Part shown: positions 16,493 to 24,023 of the stretch, piece by piece
Layout of the letters: the number at the start of each line of letters is the position of its first letter
Position numbering within the stretch: the stretch's first letter is position 1
DNA from: Planctomycetota bacterium
GTDB lineage: Bacteria; Planctomycetota; PUPC01
Assembly (NCBI GenBank): GCA_003559755.1
Contig: PWKM01000283.1
Span: forward strand, 1-29,595
DNA: 29,595 nucleotides
Direction of reading: 5' to 3'
The notes under the pieces: model-generated
Told to the model about the DNA's origin: nothing
Database searches by the model: none
What the model saw: the letters and a program-made list of their open reading frames with translations, nothing else
Translations under genes and position numbers: made by a program

Positions 16493-16719
16493 TGAACGGA
16501 TCAGATACAGGCAAAACGCGACGCGGGTTCTTCCGGTCTCTCCTTCGCTACGCTGGGCTGGGCATCCTCGCCGGGGTCGGGACGGTGGCCCTGTCCGGCC
16601 GATCGGACGAGGAGTGCATCCTTTCGGGCCGCTGTTCCAGGTGCCCGCTCGAAGACAATTGCGAGCTCAACCCGAGCTCGCCGGCAAGCCAGGAGGCAAG
16701 GCGAAGCAATGGCAAATAA
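16489..16719 (+). CDS. Small Tat-signal four-cysteine protein
   Basis: This 76-residue protein starts at one of two adjacent ATGs (16489 or 16492) that overlap the previous stop. It has a twin-arginine signal (TRRGFFRS at 10-17) followed by a hydrophobic stretch (about 21-36). The short mature part carries C43, C49, C52 and C58 (C-x5-C-x2-C-x5-C), and no other feature. Tat export suggests that it folds with a metal or iron-sulfur cluster before export. I recognise no named family. It overlaps the next gene by 11 nt. It may be a small cluster carrier or subunit for the Tat ferredoxin that follows. Confidence 0.75.
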   Translation: MMNGSDTGKTRRGFFRSLLRYAGLGILAGVGTVALSGRSDEECILSGRCSRCPLEDNCELNPSSPASQEARRSNGK

Positions 16720-17296
16720 GAACGACAATGCCACCGAAAAGCCGACACGGCGTGACCTGCTTCGCGCCGGGGTACGCGGAGCCGCCCTGCTGTCGCTGGG
16801 GGCGGGCCTCGGCCTCGGGGTGGGCGCCCTGGGCAAGAGGAGTTCCGGCGACGGACGGGTCTGGCAGATCAACCCGGACAAGTGCATCCAGTGCGAGAAC
16901 TGCGCCTCTTTCTGCGTGCTCACACCGTCGGCGGTGAAATGCGTACACGCAACCGGCATCTGCGGCTACTGCGAGCTGTGCTTCGGGTACTTCGACGCGG
17001 CGGGCGTCCAGACCACCGGGGCCGAGGGACAGTTGTGCCCGACCGGAGCCATCCACCGCCGGCACGTGAGCGGGCCGGACTATGAGTACGCCATCGACGA
17101 GGACGACTGCATCGGCTGCGGGCGGTGTGTCGAGGGATGCAACCGGGACGGGAACGGGTCGTTCTACCTCCAGGTCCGCCACGACCGGTGCGTGAATTGC
17201 AGCCAATGCGCCATCGCAGAGGCCTGCCCCTCGGGCGCGTTCGTCCGGCTCCCCGCGACGAGGCCCTATCTTCTGAGAGAGCCGGAGGCATCGTGA
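16709..17296 (+). CDS. Tat-exported polyferredoxin (NapG-like)
   Basis: The protein has 195 residues with a Tat signal (TRRDLLRAG at 13-21) and hydrophobic core to about 41. The mature part has 17 cysteines: C59-x2-C62-x2-C65-x3-C69, C85-x2-C88-x2-C91 with C110-Pro, C134-x2-C137-x2-C140-x3-C144, and C161-x2-C164-x2-C167 with C173-Pro. That suffices for four [4Fe-4S] clusters, as in NapG/NrfC-type electron carriers. The gene order (Tat ferredoxin followed by a NapH-like membrane protein) mirrors napGH. It probably carries electrons on the periplasmic face. AGGAGG lies 12 nt before the ATG; the stop overlaps the next GTG. Confidence 0.92.
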   Translation: MANKNDNATEKPTRRDLLRAGVRGAALLSLGAGLGLGVGALGKRSSGDGRVWQINPDKCIQCENCASFCVLTPSAVKCVHATGICGYCELCFGYFDAAGVQTTGAEGQLCPTGAIHRRHVSGPDYEYAIDEDDCIGCGRCVEGCNRDGNGSFYLQVRHDRCVNCSQCAIAEACPSGAFVRLPATRPYLLREPEAS

Positions 17297-18648
17297 CTGG
17301 CCACGGGAAGACCGCGCTGAAAATTGTGCTGGTGCTGGCGGCCATCGGTGCCGGCATCTGGGTCGGCTCGACGGTATCGCCCCCGCCCGAGGTCGAGGAG
17401 GTCGAAGCCCCGGAGCGGCGTGTGCCCCGGCCCGAACTGCCCGAGGACTACCGGGAGCCGGTCACCGAGCATCCCCCGCCCCGGTCGATGACGCTCGAAT
17501 ACCTCGATGTCGGCCTGCTGCTGGCGGCGCTCGCGGCGGCCTCTCTGCTCGCGCTCAAGTGGCGGTCGCGTGCCGGCATCTTCGTCCTTATGGTCGGCTG
17601 TCTCGTGTACTTCGGGTTCGTCCGCAAGGGGTGCGTTTGCCCGATCGGTGCGATCCAGCACGCGAGCGAGGGGTTGGCCGGCGGGTTCGTGGTGCCGATC
17701 ACCGTGCTCGCGTTCCTGTTGCTGCCGTTGGTGTTTGCCCTGTTCGTCGGGCGGGTTTTCTGCTCGTCGGTGTGCCCGCTGGGTGCGGTCCAGGAGCTTG
17801 CGCTGGTTCGACCGCTCAAGGTGCCCAGGTGGCTGGAGGAGGGGCTGGGTCTGTTCGCGTACATCTATCTCGGGCTCGCCGTCCTGCTGGCCTCGACGGG
17901 CGCCCTCTACATCATCTGCCAGTACGACCCGTTCGTCTCGATCTTTCGGCTCAGCGGCAACTTCCAGATACTCGTTCTCGGCGGGCTGGTGCTGCTCGTC
18001 TCGATGTTCGTCGGACGGCCCTATTGCCGGTTCCTCTGCCCGCTGAGCGTCCTGTTGCGCGGCGGATCGAAAGTCGCCGTGACCAGCGCCAGCATCACCC
18101 CCGACGAGTGTGTGCAGTGCCGGCTCTGCGAGGACGCCTGCCCATACAACGCCATCCGGGCGCCCGCCGAACCGACACACGACCGGCGGACGGGCAAGGT
18201 GTCACTCGGGCTGCTCCTGCTCGCCCTGCCGGCCATCGTCGCCCTCGGGGCGTGGCTTGGCGGGCTGAGCAGCGAATCGCTGGCGGGCACCCACCACACG
18301 GTTCGCCAGGCCCGGGCGGTGCGGGCCGAGGAGTCACTGGCCACGGCCGGCATGTCGGACGAGGTCGAGGCGTTCCGGCTGACACGCCGCCCGGTCCGCG
18401 AGCTGTACGACCGGGAAGCCGAGCTGCTCGGCCAGTTCCGGCGGCGGGCGGTCCTGTTCGGCGGATGGGTCGGCCTGGTCATCGGCATGAAGCTGGTGCT
18501 GCTCTCGATGCGTCGCACCCGCACCGATTACGAGGCCGAGCCGGGCCAGTGCGTCGCCTGCGGGCGGTGCTTCCGTCATTGCCCCCGCGAGCACCTGCGG
18601 CTCGCACGCCGGCGCGGGGACGTTGAACCGGAGGAGCAGACGGAATGA
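17293..18648 (+). CDS. NapH/NosR-like membrane iron-sulfur protein
   Basis: From the GTG at 17293 (overlapping the previous stop as GTGA) the protein has 451 residues and about eight hydrophobic segments. The membrane-face cysteine motifs of the NapH/NosR family are GCVCP (C114, C116), CSSVCP (C157, C161) and CRFLCP (C245, C249). Two ferredoxin-type sets follow, C273/C276/C279/C283 and C420/C423/C426/C430. Between membrane segments at about 304-323 and 390-406 there is an extra helical domain rich in Arg and Glu, not usual for plain NapH. The likely role is moving electrons across or along the membrane between cytoplasmic and periplasmic clusters. Partners would be the Tat ferredoxin before it and the NADH module after it. 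Confidence 0.9.
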   Translation: MTGHGKTALKIVLVLAAIGAGIWVGSTVSPPPEVEEVEAPERRVPRPELPEDYREPVTEHPPPRSMTLEYLDVGLLLAALAAASLLALKWRSRAGIFVLMVGCLVYFGFVRKGCVCPIGAIQHASEGLAGGFVVPITVLAFLLLPLVFALFVGRVFCSSVCPLGAVQELALVRPLKVPRWLEEGLGLFAYIYLGLAVLLASTGALYIICQYDPFVSIFRLSGNFQILVLGGLVLLVSMFVGRPYCRFLCPLSVLLRGGSKVAVTSASITPDECVQCRLCEDACPYNAIRAPAEPTHDRRTGKVSLGLLLLALPAIVALGAWLGGLSSESLAGTHHTVRQARAVRAEESLATAGMSDEVEAFRLTRRPVRELYDREAELLGQFRRRAVLFGGWVGLVIGMKLVLLSMRRTRTDYEAEPGQCVACGRCFRHCPREHLRLARRRGDVEPEEQTE

Positions 18649-20579
18649 GCAAACAGGATGCCCCCGGGCAACATGTGCGGCGATTGGGCCACACCGCCTA
18701 CCAGGCGGCCGTCCGCCTCGCGGTGGTGGCGGGGGTGTTTTGCCTGATCGTGGTCGCTGTCCTCGTCGGCAATGCGCTCCGGGCACAATCGTTGAATATT
18801 TACGATCAGACCAGGCCGCTCGACCGGGAGGAGCGCGACCTGCTGGAATACGCCAGCCGGCTCGCTGACCAGCAGGCCCGATATCTGGACCCCGCCCAGA
18901 CGGGCCGGCGACTCACCGCCGAGGAGCAGGAGTTCCTCCGCCGGGCGCAGGAACTGGCCCGGGCCCGGCGCCTCGCCATGCTGAAGATGACCCTCCAGAT
19001 GGACGAGGCGGACGAGGCGGTCTTGGAGGAAGTCCGGGCTTACGACGCCGAGCTCCGGGCGCGCTACCAGACTTCGCTTCGCCTGACGGAGACCGGCCGA
19101 TGGCTGCTGATGGTCGGCGGGGCGGCCTTCCTCGTGTCGCTGCTGACCATCGGCGCGTATCGGGCGGTCCAGATGCCGCCGACGGAGCGGCCGCCGGGCA
19201 GCGAGGTCCAGCAGCAGACGGCTCGATTCGCCAGGTGGTCCGTGGCCGGCGCAGCCGTCGCCGTGATATCGGTCGCCTTCCTGGCCGGCCTGTTCCGCCC
19301 ACCGACGGGACTCTACGCGGCGCTCGGCCCCGACGATCAGCCGCCTGAGATCGCGGAGGAACCGACGCCGCAGCCGCCCGTGGGCGATCCCGCCGAGAAC
19401 TGGCCCGGCTTCCGCGGCCCGAGCGGGCTGGGCGTGGCGTATTGGACCGATATGCCCCGGAGCTGGGACGGCGAGTCCGGCGAGAATATCCGCTGGAAGA
19501 CGGCCATACCGCTCCCGGGCAACAACTCGCCCGTCGTCTGGGAAGACCGGGTCTTCCTCTCAGGCGCCACCGAAACCGAGCGAGAAATCTATTGCTTCGA
19601 CGCCGATACCGGCGAGCTGCTCTGGCGAAGGCGGGTGGAAAACGTCCCGCGCAGCCCCACCGAACTGCCCGAAATCATGGACATGACCGGCTACGCCGCC
19701 CCGACCATGGCGACCGACGGAGCCCGGGCCTACGCCATCTTCGCCAACGGCGACCTGGCGGCCGTCGATTTCGAGGGCAACGTCGTCTGGCAGCGAAACC
19801 TCGGCCTGCCCGACAACCGCTACGGGCACGCTTCGTCGCTGATTACTCACGGCCAAAAGCTCATCGTCCAGTACGACCAGGGCAACGTCCCCGAGGATGG
19901 GCTCGCACGGATCATCGCCTTCGACGGAGCCACCGGCGACATCGTGTGGGAGCAGACCGACCGCCCGGTCCGCGACTCGTGGAGCTCGCCGAGCATAATC
20001 GAGGTCGATGAAACGCCCCAACTCATCACCACCGCCGCCCCGTGGGTGATCGCCTACGACCCGACCAGCGGCGCGGAGCTCTGGCGGGCGAACTGCCTGC
20101 GGAATGTGGATGCCGCGCCGTCGCCCACGTATGTCGGCGGCCTGCTCTTCGTGTGCAACGAGGGCATGCCGCTCATCGGGATTCGGCCCACGGGGACAGG
20201 GGACGTCACCGAGTCGCACGTGGTGTGGGAGGCCGGGGAGCACATGCCGGACACCGCAAGCCCGATCGGGACCGACGGGATGGTGTTCACGGTCAGCGGA
20301 GTCTGGCTCAACTGTTACGGGATCGAGGAAGAAGACATGCTGTGGGAACACGGGTTCGACCAGCTCTTCTACGCCTCCCCGATACGGGTCGGCGACCACA
20401 TCTACGTGATCGACAGCCGGGGGACCGCCCGTATCTTCCGGCCGTCGAAAGAGGGATACCAGGAGACCGCCTCGCCCGAACTCGGCGAGGGCGTCTCGGC
20501 GAGCCCGGCGTTCGTGAGAGGCCGCATCTACGTACGAGGCGAAAAACACCTGTACTGCATCGAGAAACCGACGGAATGA
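18645..20579 (+). CDS. Multi-spanning PQQ-like beta-propeller protein with coiled helical N-domain
   Basis: The protein has 644 residues. Hydrophobic segments lie at about 21-43, 152-172 and 197-216. Between the first two is a charged, helix-forming region (about 58-148) that may be a coiled coil. The C-terminal part (252-644) is a PQQ-like propeller starting NWPGFRGPSGLGV, with blades such as IYCFDADTGELLWRRR, IIAFDGATGDIVWEQ and VIAYDPTSGAELWR. It is related in type to the propeller at 14106 but has a different membrane part. With three membrane spans the propeller should face the periplasm. Start and stop both overlap neighbours as ATGA. Confidence 0.87.
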   Translation: MSKQDAPGQHVRRLGHTAYQAAVRLAVVAGVFCLIVVAVLVGNALRAQSLNIYDQTRPLDREERDLLEYASRLADQQARYLDPAQTGRRLTAEEQEFLRRAQELARARRLAMLKMTLQMDEADEAVLEEVRAYDAELRARYQTSLRLTETGRWLLMVGGAAFLVSLLTIGAYRAVQMPPTERPPGSEVQQQTARFARWSVAGAAVAVISVAFLAGLFRPPTGLYAALGPDDQPPEIAEEPTPQPPVGDPAENWPGFRGPSGLGVAYWTDMPRSWDGESGENIRWKTAIPLPGNNSPVVWEDRVFLSGATETEREIYCFDADTGELLWRRRVENVPRSPTELPEIMDMTGYAAPTMATDGARAYAIFANGDLAAVDFEGNVVWQRNLGLPDNRYGHASSLITHGQKLIVQYDQGNVPEDGLARIIAFDGATGDIVWEQTDRPVRDSWSSPSIIEVDETPQLITTAAPWVIAYDPTSGAELWRANCLRNVDAAPSPTYVGGLLFVCNEGMPLIGIRPTGTGDVTESHVVWEAGEHMPDTASPIGTDGMVFTVSGVWLNCYGIEEEDMLWEHGFDQLFYASPIRVGDHIYVIDSRGTARIFRPSKEGYQETASPELGEGVSASPAFVRGRIYVRGEKHLYCIEKPTE

Positions 20580-22963
20580 GCATCACGGAAAGCACCACAC
20601 AGCCGGACCAGGATATCGACCTCGGCGTGATCGACGGGTTCGTGGAGCGGATCGGCCGCACCCGCGACAAGCTGATCCCGCTGCTACAGGCCGTTCAGCG
20701 GGAGTTCCGCTACCTGCCGGAGCCCGCCCTGCTTCGCATCTGCGCGATCACCGAGATCAGCCCGGCCGACATCACCGGCGTCGCCACGTTCTACTCCCAG
20801 TTCCGCCTCAAACCCGCCGGCGAACATCTGATCAACGTATGCCACGGGACCGCCTGCCACATCAAGGGCGCCCAGGCGGTCACCGACGCGCTCTACCGCG
20901 ACCTCGGCATCCCCGAGGTGGAGGGCGCCGAAACCGACCCCGACGGCCTGTTCACCGTCCAGAAGGTCGCCTGCATCGGTTGCTGCACTCTGGCCCCGGC
21001 CATGCAGATCGACGGGATCACCTACGGCCACCTCACGCCCGACACGGTGGCACACTCGGTCCACGACTTCCTGCGGCTCAAGGAACTCGGCGTCCTGTCG
21101 CAGCCGGAGGAGGTCCCCATCGACAATCCGGACCATCTCGCCGAAATCCGGATCGTGCTCGACTCGTGCTGCGTGGCCGGCGGCTCGCAGAAGGTGGCCG
21201 ACGCCTTCGAGGAAGCGATCGAGCGGACCGGCGTCCCCGCCGTCGTCAAGCGGGTCGGCTGCATCAGCATGTGTTACCAGGTCCCCGTCGTCGAGATCGC
21301 CCGGCCCGGGATGGACCCGGCCCTGTACACCCGGGTGCTGCCGGAAGACGCCGAGGCGATCCTGCTCACCCATTTCAGGCCGCCGAACCCGTTCAAGCGT
21401 ACCGCCCGAACCATCTCCAGCGTCCTCGAACGGCTGCTCACCAACGAATCGTGGGAACCGGTCAGCCGGTATTCCGCCGACGTGCGCGACGAACCGCTCG
21501 CCACGTTCCTGGGCAACCAGACCCACATCGCGCTCGAGAACCTGGGCGAGATGGACCCGATCAGTATCGACGAGTACGAGCAGAACGGCGGGTTCGCGGC
21601 ATTGCGCCGGTGCCTGCTCGAGCTCGACCGCGACCAGATCATCGACGAGATCGACCGGTCCGGGCTGAGCGGGCGAGGCGGAGCGGGCTTCCCCACCGGG
21701 CGGAAGTGGCGGGACGTCGCCGGCCGGAAAAGCGACCGGAAGTACGTCGTCTGCAACGGCGACGAGGGCGACCCCGGCGCGTTCATGGACCGGATGCTCC
21801 TCGAATCCTGCCCCTACCGGGTGCTCGAAGGGATCGCCATCGGCTCCATCGCCGTCGGCTCCGAAGAGGCGACCATCTACGTGCGGGCCGAGTACCCGTT
21901 CGCCGTCCGTCGGCTCCGCGAGGCGATCCAGCTCGCCGAAGCTCGCGGCTACCTGGGTGAGCGGGTGTTGGGCACCGACACCTCGATATACATCCGCCTG
22001 ATGGAAGGGGCGGGCGCGTTCGTGTGCGGCGAAGAGACCGCGCTGATGCAGTCGATCGAGGGCCATCGGGGGATGCCCGTGCTCCGCCCGCCCTATCCCG
22101 CCGAGAAGGGGCTATGGGGCAAGCCGACCCTGATCAACAACGTCGAGACGTTCGCCATGGTCCCCTGGATATTCCGGCACGGGGCCGAGGCGTTCGCCCG
22201 GCTGGGCACGCCGGAGAGCTGCGGGACCAAGGTGTTCGCCCTGGCCGGCAAGGTGCGGCACGGCGGGCTGATCGAGGTCCCGATGGGGGTGACCATCCGC
22301 GAGATCGTCGAGGAGATCGGCGGCGGGATCGCCGACGGAAAGGCGTTCAAGGCCGTCCAGATCGGCGGGCCGTCGGGCGGATGCGTACCCGCCCGGCTGG
22401 CCGACACCCCGATCGACTATGAAGACCTCGCCCGACTGGGGGCGATCATGGGCTCCGGCGGGCTGGTGGTGCTCGACGAGGACGACTGCATGCTGGACGT
22501 GGCCCGCTATTTTCTCCAGTTCACCCAGGAGGAGTCCTGCGGGAAATGCTCCTTCTGCCGCGTCGGCACCCGCCAGATGCTCGATATCCTCGAACGACTG
22601 TGCACCGGCGAAGGGAAGAAGAACGACCCCGAGCGGCTGGAAGAACTCTGCCACATGGTCATCCGCGGGAGCTTGTGCGGCCTCGGTTCCACCGCCCCGA
22701 ACCCCGTGCTCACCACCCTCGAATACTTCCGTGACGAATACGAGGCCCACGTCGAGGGGCGATGCCCGGCGGGACGGTGCAAGCCGCTGATACAATATAT
22801 CATTACCGACGAGTGCATCGGCTGTACCCGCTGCGCCCAGCATTGCCCCGCCGATGCCATCGAGCCGAAGCCCTACGAGCAGCACGAGATCGACCAGGAA
22901 GAATGTATCCGGTGCGACGCATGCAGGAAGGCGTGTCCCGTGGACGCGATCGTGATCGAATGA
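20576..22963 (+). CDS. Fused NuoE-NuoF-type NADH dehydrogenase flavoprotein with 2x[4Fe-4S] tail
   Basis: From the ATG at 20576 the protein has 795 residues. Residues 1-165 are a NuoE domain with [2Fe-2S] ligands C89, C94, C133 and C137. A second thioredoxin-like domain (about 185-260) has C198, C199, C229 and C233. The NuoF core follows: FMN/NADH loops GRGGAGFPTGRKW (about 367-378), CNGDEGDPGAF (393-403) and EGAGAFVCGEE (477-487), an SLBB part, and the [4Fe-4S] ligands C655/C658/C661 and C701. The tail has two ferredoxin clusters (C747/750/753/757 and C777/780/783/787). This resembles the HydB/HoxF-type diaphorase of bifurcating hydrogenases and formate dehydrogenases. Here it most likely exchanges electrons between NAD(H) and iron-sulfur partners in the cytoplasm. 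Confidence 0.94.
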   Translation: MSITESTTQPDQDIDLGVIDGFVERIGRTRDKLIPLLQAVQREFRYLPEPALLRICAITEISPADITGVATFYSQFRLKPAGEHLINVCHGTACHIKGAQAVTDALYRDLGIPEVEGAETDPDGLFTVQKVACIGCCTLAPAMQIDGITYGHLTPDTVAHSVHDFLRLKELGVLSQPEEVPIDNPDHLAEIRIVLDSCCVAGGSQKVADAFEEAIERTGVPAVVKRVGCISMCYQVPVVEIARPGMDPALYTRVLPEDAEAILLTHFRPPNPFKRTARTISSVLERLLTNESWEPVSRYSADVRDEPLATFLGNQTHIALENLGEMDPISIDEYEQNGGFAALRRCLLELDRDQIIDEIDRSGLSGRGGAGFPTGRKWRDVAGRKSDRKYVVCNGDEGDPGAFMDRMLLESCPYRVLEGIAIGSIAVGSEEATIYVRAEYPFAVRRLREAIQLAEARGYLGERVLGTDTSIYIRLMEGAGAFVCGEETALMQSIEGHRGMPVLRPPYPAEKGLWGKPTLINNVETFAMVPWIFRHGAEAFARLGTPESCGTKVFALAGKVRHGGLIEVPMGVTIREIVEEIGGGIADGKAFKAVQIGGPSGGCVPARLADTPIDYEDLARLGAIMGSGGLVVLDEDDCMLDVARYFLQFTQEESCGKCSFCRVGTRQMLDILERLCTGEGKKNDPERLEELCHMVIRGSLCGLGSTAPNPVLTTLEYFRDEYEAHVEGRCPAGRCKPLIQYIITDECIGCTRCAQHCPADAIEPKPYEQHEIDQEECIRCDACRKACPVDAIVIE

Positions 22964-22995
22964 ACCCACACTGCGACGAAGAGATGCCGCCGTGA
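22960..22995 (+). CDS. Possible 11-residue bridging mini-ORF
   Basis: The ATG at 22960 overlaps the stop of the NuoEF-type gene (ATGA). It reads MNPHCDEEMPP and ends with a TGA at 22993-22995 that overlaps the GTG of the next gene. It fills the only gap over 10 nt inside the operon and could hand ribosomes over by reinitiation. It may also be accidental. Confidence 0.25.
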   Translation: MNPHCDEEMPP

Positions 22996-24023
22996 ACGAG
23001 ACAGTCACCATCCACATCGACGGGCAGGCGGTGACGGTCCCCCGGGGATCGACCGTGCTGGACGCCGCCCGGAAGCTGGGCATCGCCATCCCTGCCATGT
23101 GCTTCCTGGAAGGGCACACGGCAGAACCCTCGTGCATGGTCTGCCAGGTCAAAGTCGATGGCGAGGACCGGCTGCGGCCCTCGTGTGCCACCGCGGCCGT
23201 GGACGGCATGCGGATCGAGAGCGAGACCGCGGAGGTCCACGCCGCACGGCGAACCGCACTCGAGCTCCTGCTGGGCGACCACCTGGGCGATTGTGTCGCT
23301 CCCTGCAGCGTCGCCTGTCCCGTCGATCTGAACATCCCGCTGATGATCCGCCGCATCCGGGGTGGCCAACCCGCGTTGGCCGGGGCCATGGCCCGACTGT
23401 GCCGGGACTGCGGCGGCCGGTGCGAAAAGACCTGCCGGCGGGCCGCCAGAGACCGGCCCGTCGCCATCCGAAACCTCATTCGATACGCCGCCGACATCGG
23501 TGAGGAGCCGCCGCCCGACGACGCGACCACCGGCGGGTTCTCGACCCACGTCGGCCGAGTCTCGCCCGAAGAGATCGACCGGTACATGGTCGAAGCAAAC
23601 AGCATTCAGCGGGTCAAGCCCGCCGACGGGGCCGCTTACACCGACGAGGAGGCGAGGCGGGAAGCGTCGCGGTGTATGCGCTGCGACTGCCGGGCCGCAG
23701 ACGACTGCAAACTTCGGGAATACGGCGCCCTGTACAAAGCGCACACGAGGAAGTATAAAAGCAGTAGGCGGGCGTTCTCGCAGAACCGCCACCCGCAGGG
23801 GTTGATCTACGAACCGGGAAAATGCATCGTCTGCGGGCTCTGCGTACAGATCGCCCGGGAGGCGGCCGAACCGCTCGGGCTGACGTTCGTCGGCCGCGGC
23901 TTCAACGTACGGGTCGGCGTCCCGTTCGATCGCCCGCTCGCCGACGGTCTGCGCAAGGTGGCGGGTGCGTGCGCCGAGGCCTGTCCGACCGGTGCGCTTG
24001 TGCTGGAGGAAGATGAGGCGTGA
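22992..24023 (+). CDS. NuoG-like iron-sulfur protein without molybdopterin domain
   Basis: The protein has 343 residues from a GTG at 22992 with GAAGAG upstream. Residues 1-80 are a NuoG/ferredoxin-type [2Fe-2S] domain (C37, C48, C51, C65). Then comes H97 with C101, C105 and C109, a changed version of the NuoG His-Cys cluster. That stretch merges into a segment like the N-terminal domain of GltD-type enzymes (CPVDLNIPLMIRRI, CRDCGGRCEKTCRR; C137, C140, C144, C148). A further group (C228, C231, C233, C239) and a ferredoxin end domain (C278/281/284 and C327, C331-Pro) follow. The large molybdopterin-type domain of NuoG or FdhA is missing. It is probably the electron-wiring subunit for the NuoEF-type protein encoded just upstream. 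The stop overlaps the next GTG. Confidence 0.85.
   Translation: MNETVTIHIDGQAVTVPRGSTVLDAARKLGIAIPAMCFLEGHTAEPSCMVCQVKVDGEDRLRPSCATAAVDGMRIESETAEVHAARRTALELLLGDHLGDCVAPCSVACPVDLNIPLMIRRIRGGQPALAGAMARLCRDCGGRCEKTCRRAARDRPVAIRNLIRYAADIGEEPPPDDATTGGFSTHVGRVSPEEIDRYMVEANSIQRVKPADGAAYTDEEARREASRCMRCDCRAADDCKLREYGALYKAHTRKYKSSRRAFSQNRHPQGLIYEPGKCIVCGLCVQIAREAAEPLGLTFVGRGFNVRVGVPFDRPLADGLRKVAGACAEACPTGALVLEEDEA

Noticed and set aside
20042..20575. Upstream extension of the NuoEF-type frame to 20042
   Set aside because: The extension overlaps the C-terminal blades of the propeller protein and has arginine-rich shadow composition. The ATG at 20576 gives the normal NuoE start and an ATGA overlap.
14106..20579. 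Quinoprotein (PQQ-dependent) alcohol dehydrogenases
   Set aside because: The propellers at 14106 and 18645 have PQQ-type repeats but lack visible active-site Asp/Glu-Ca motifs and the vicinal Cys-Cys ring of these enzymes, so they are called propeller proteins only.
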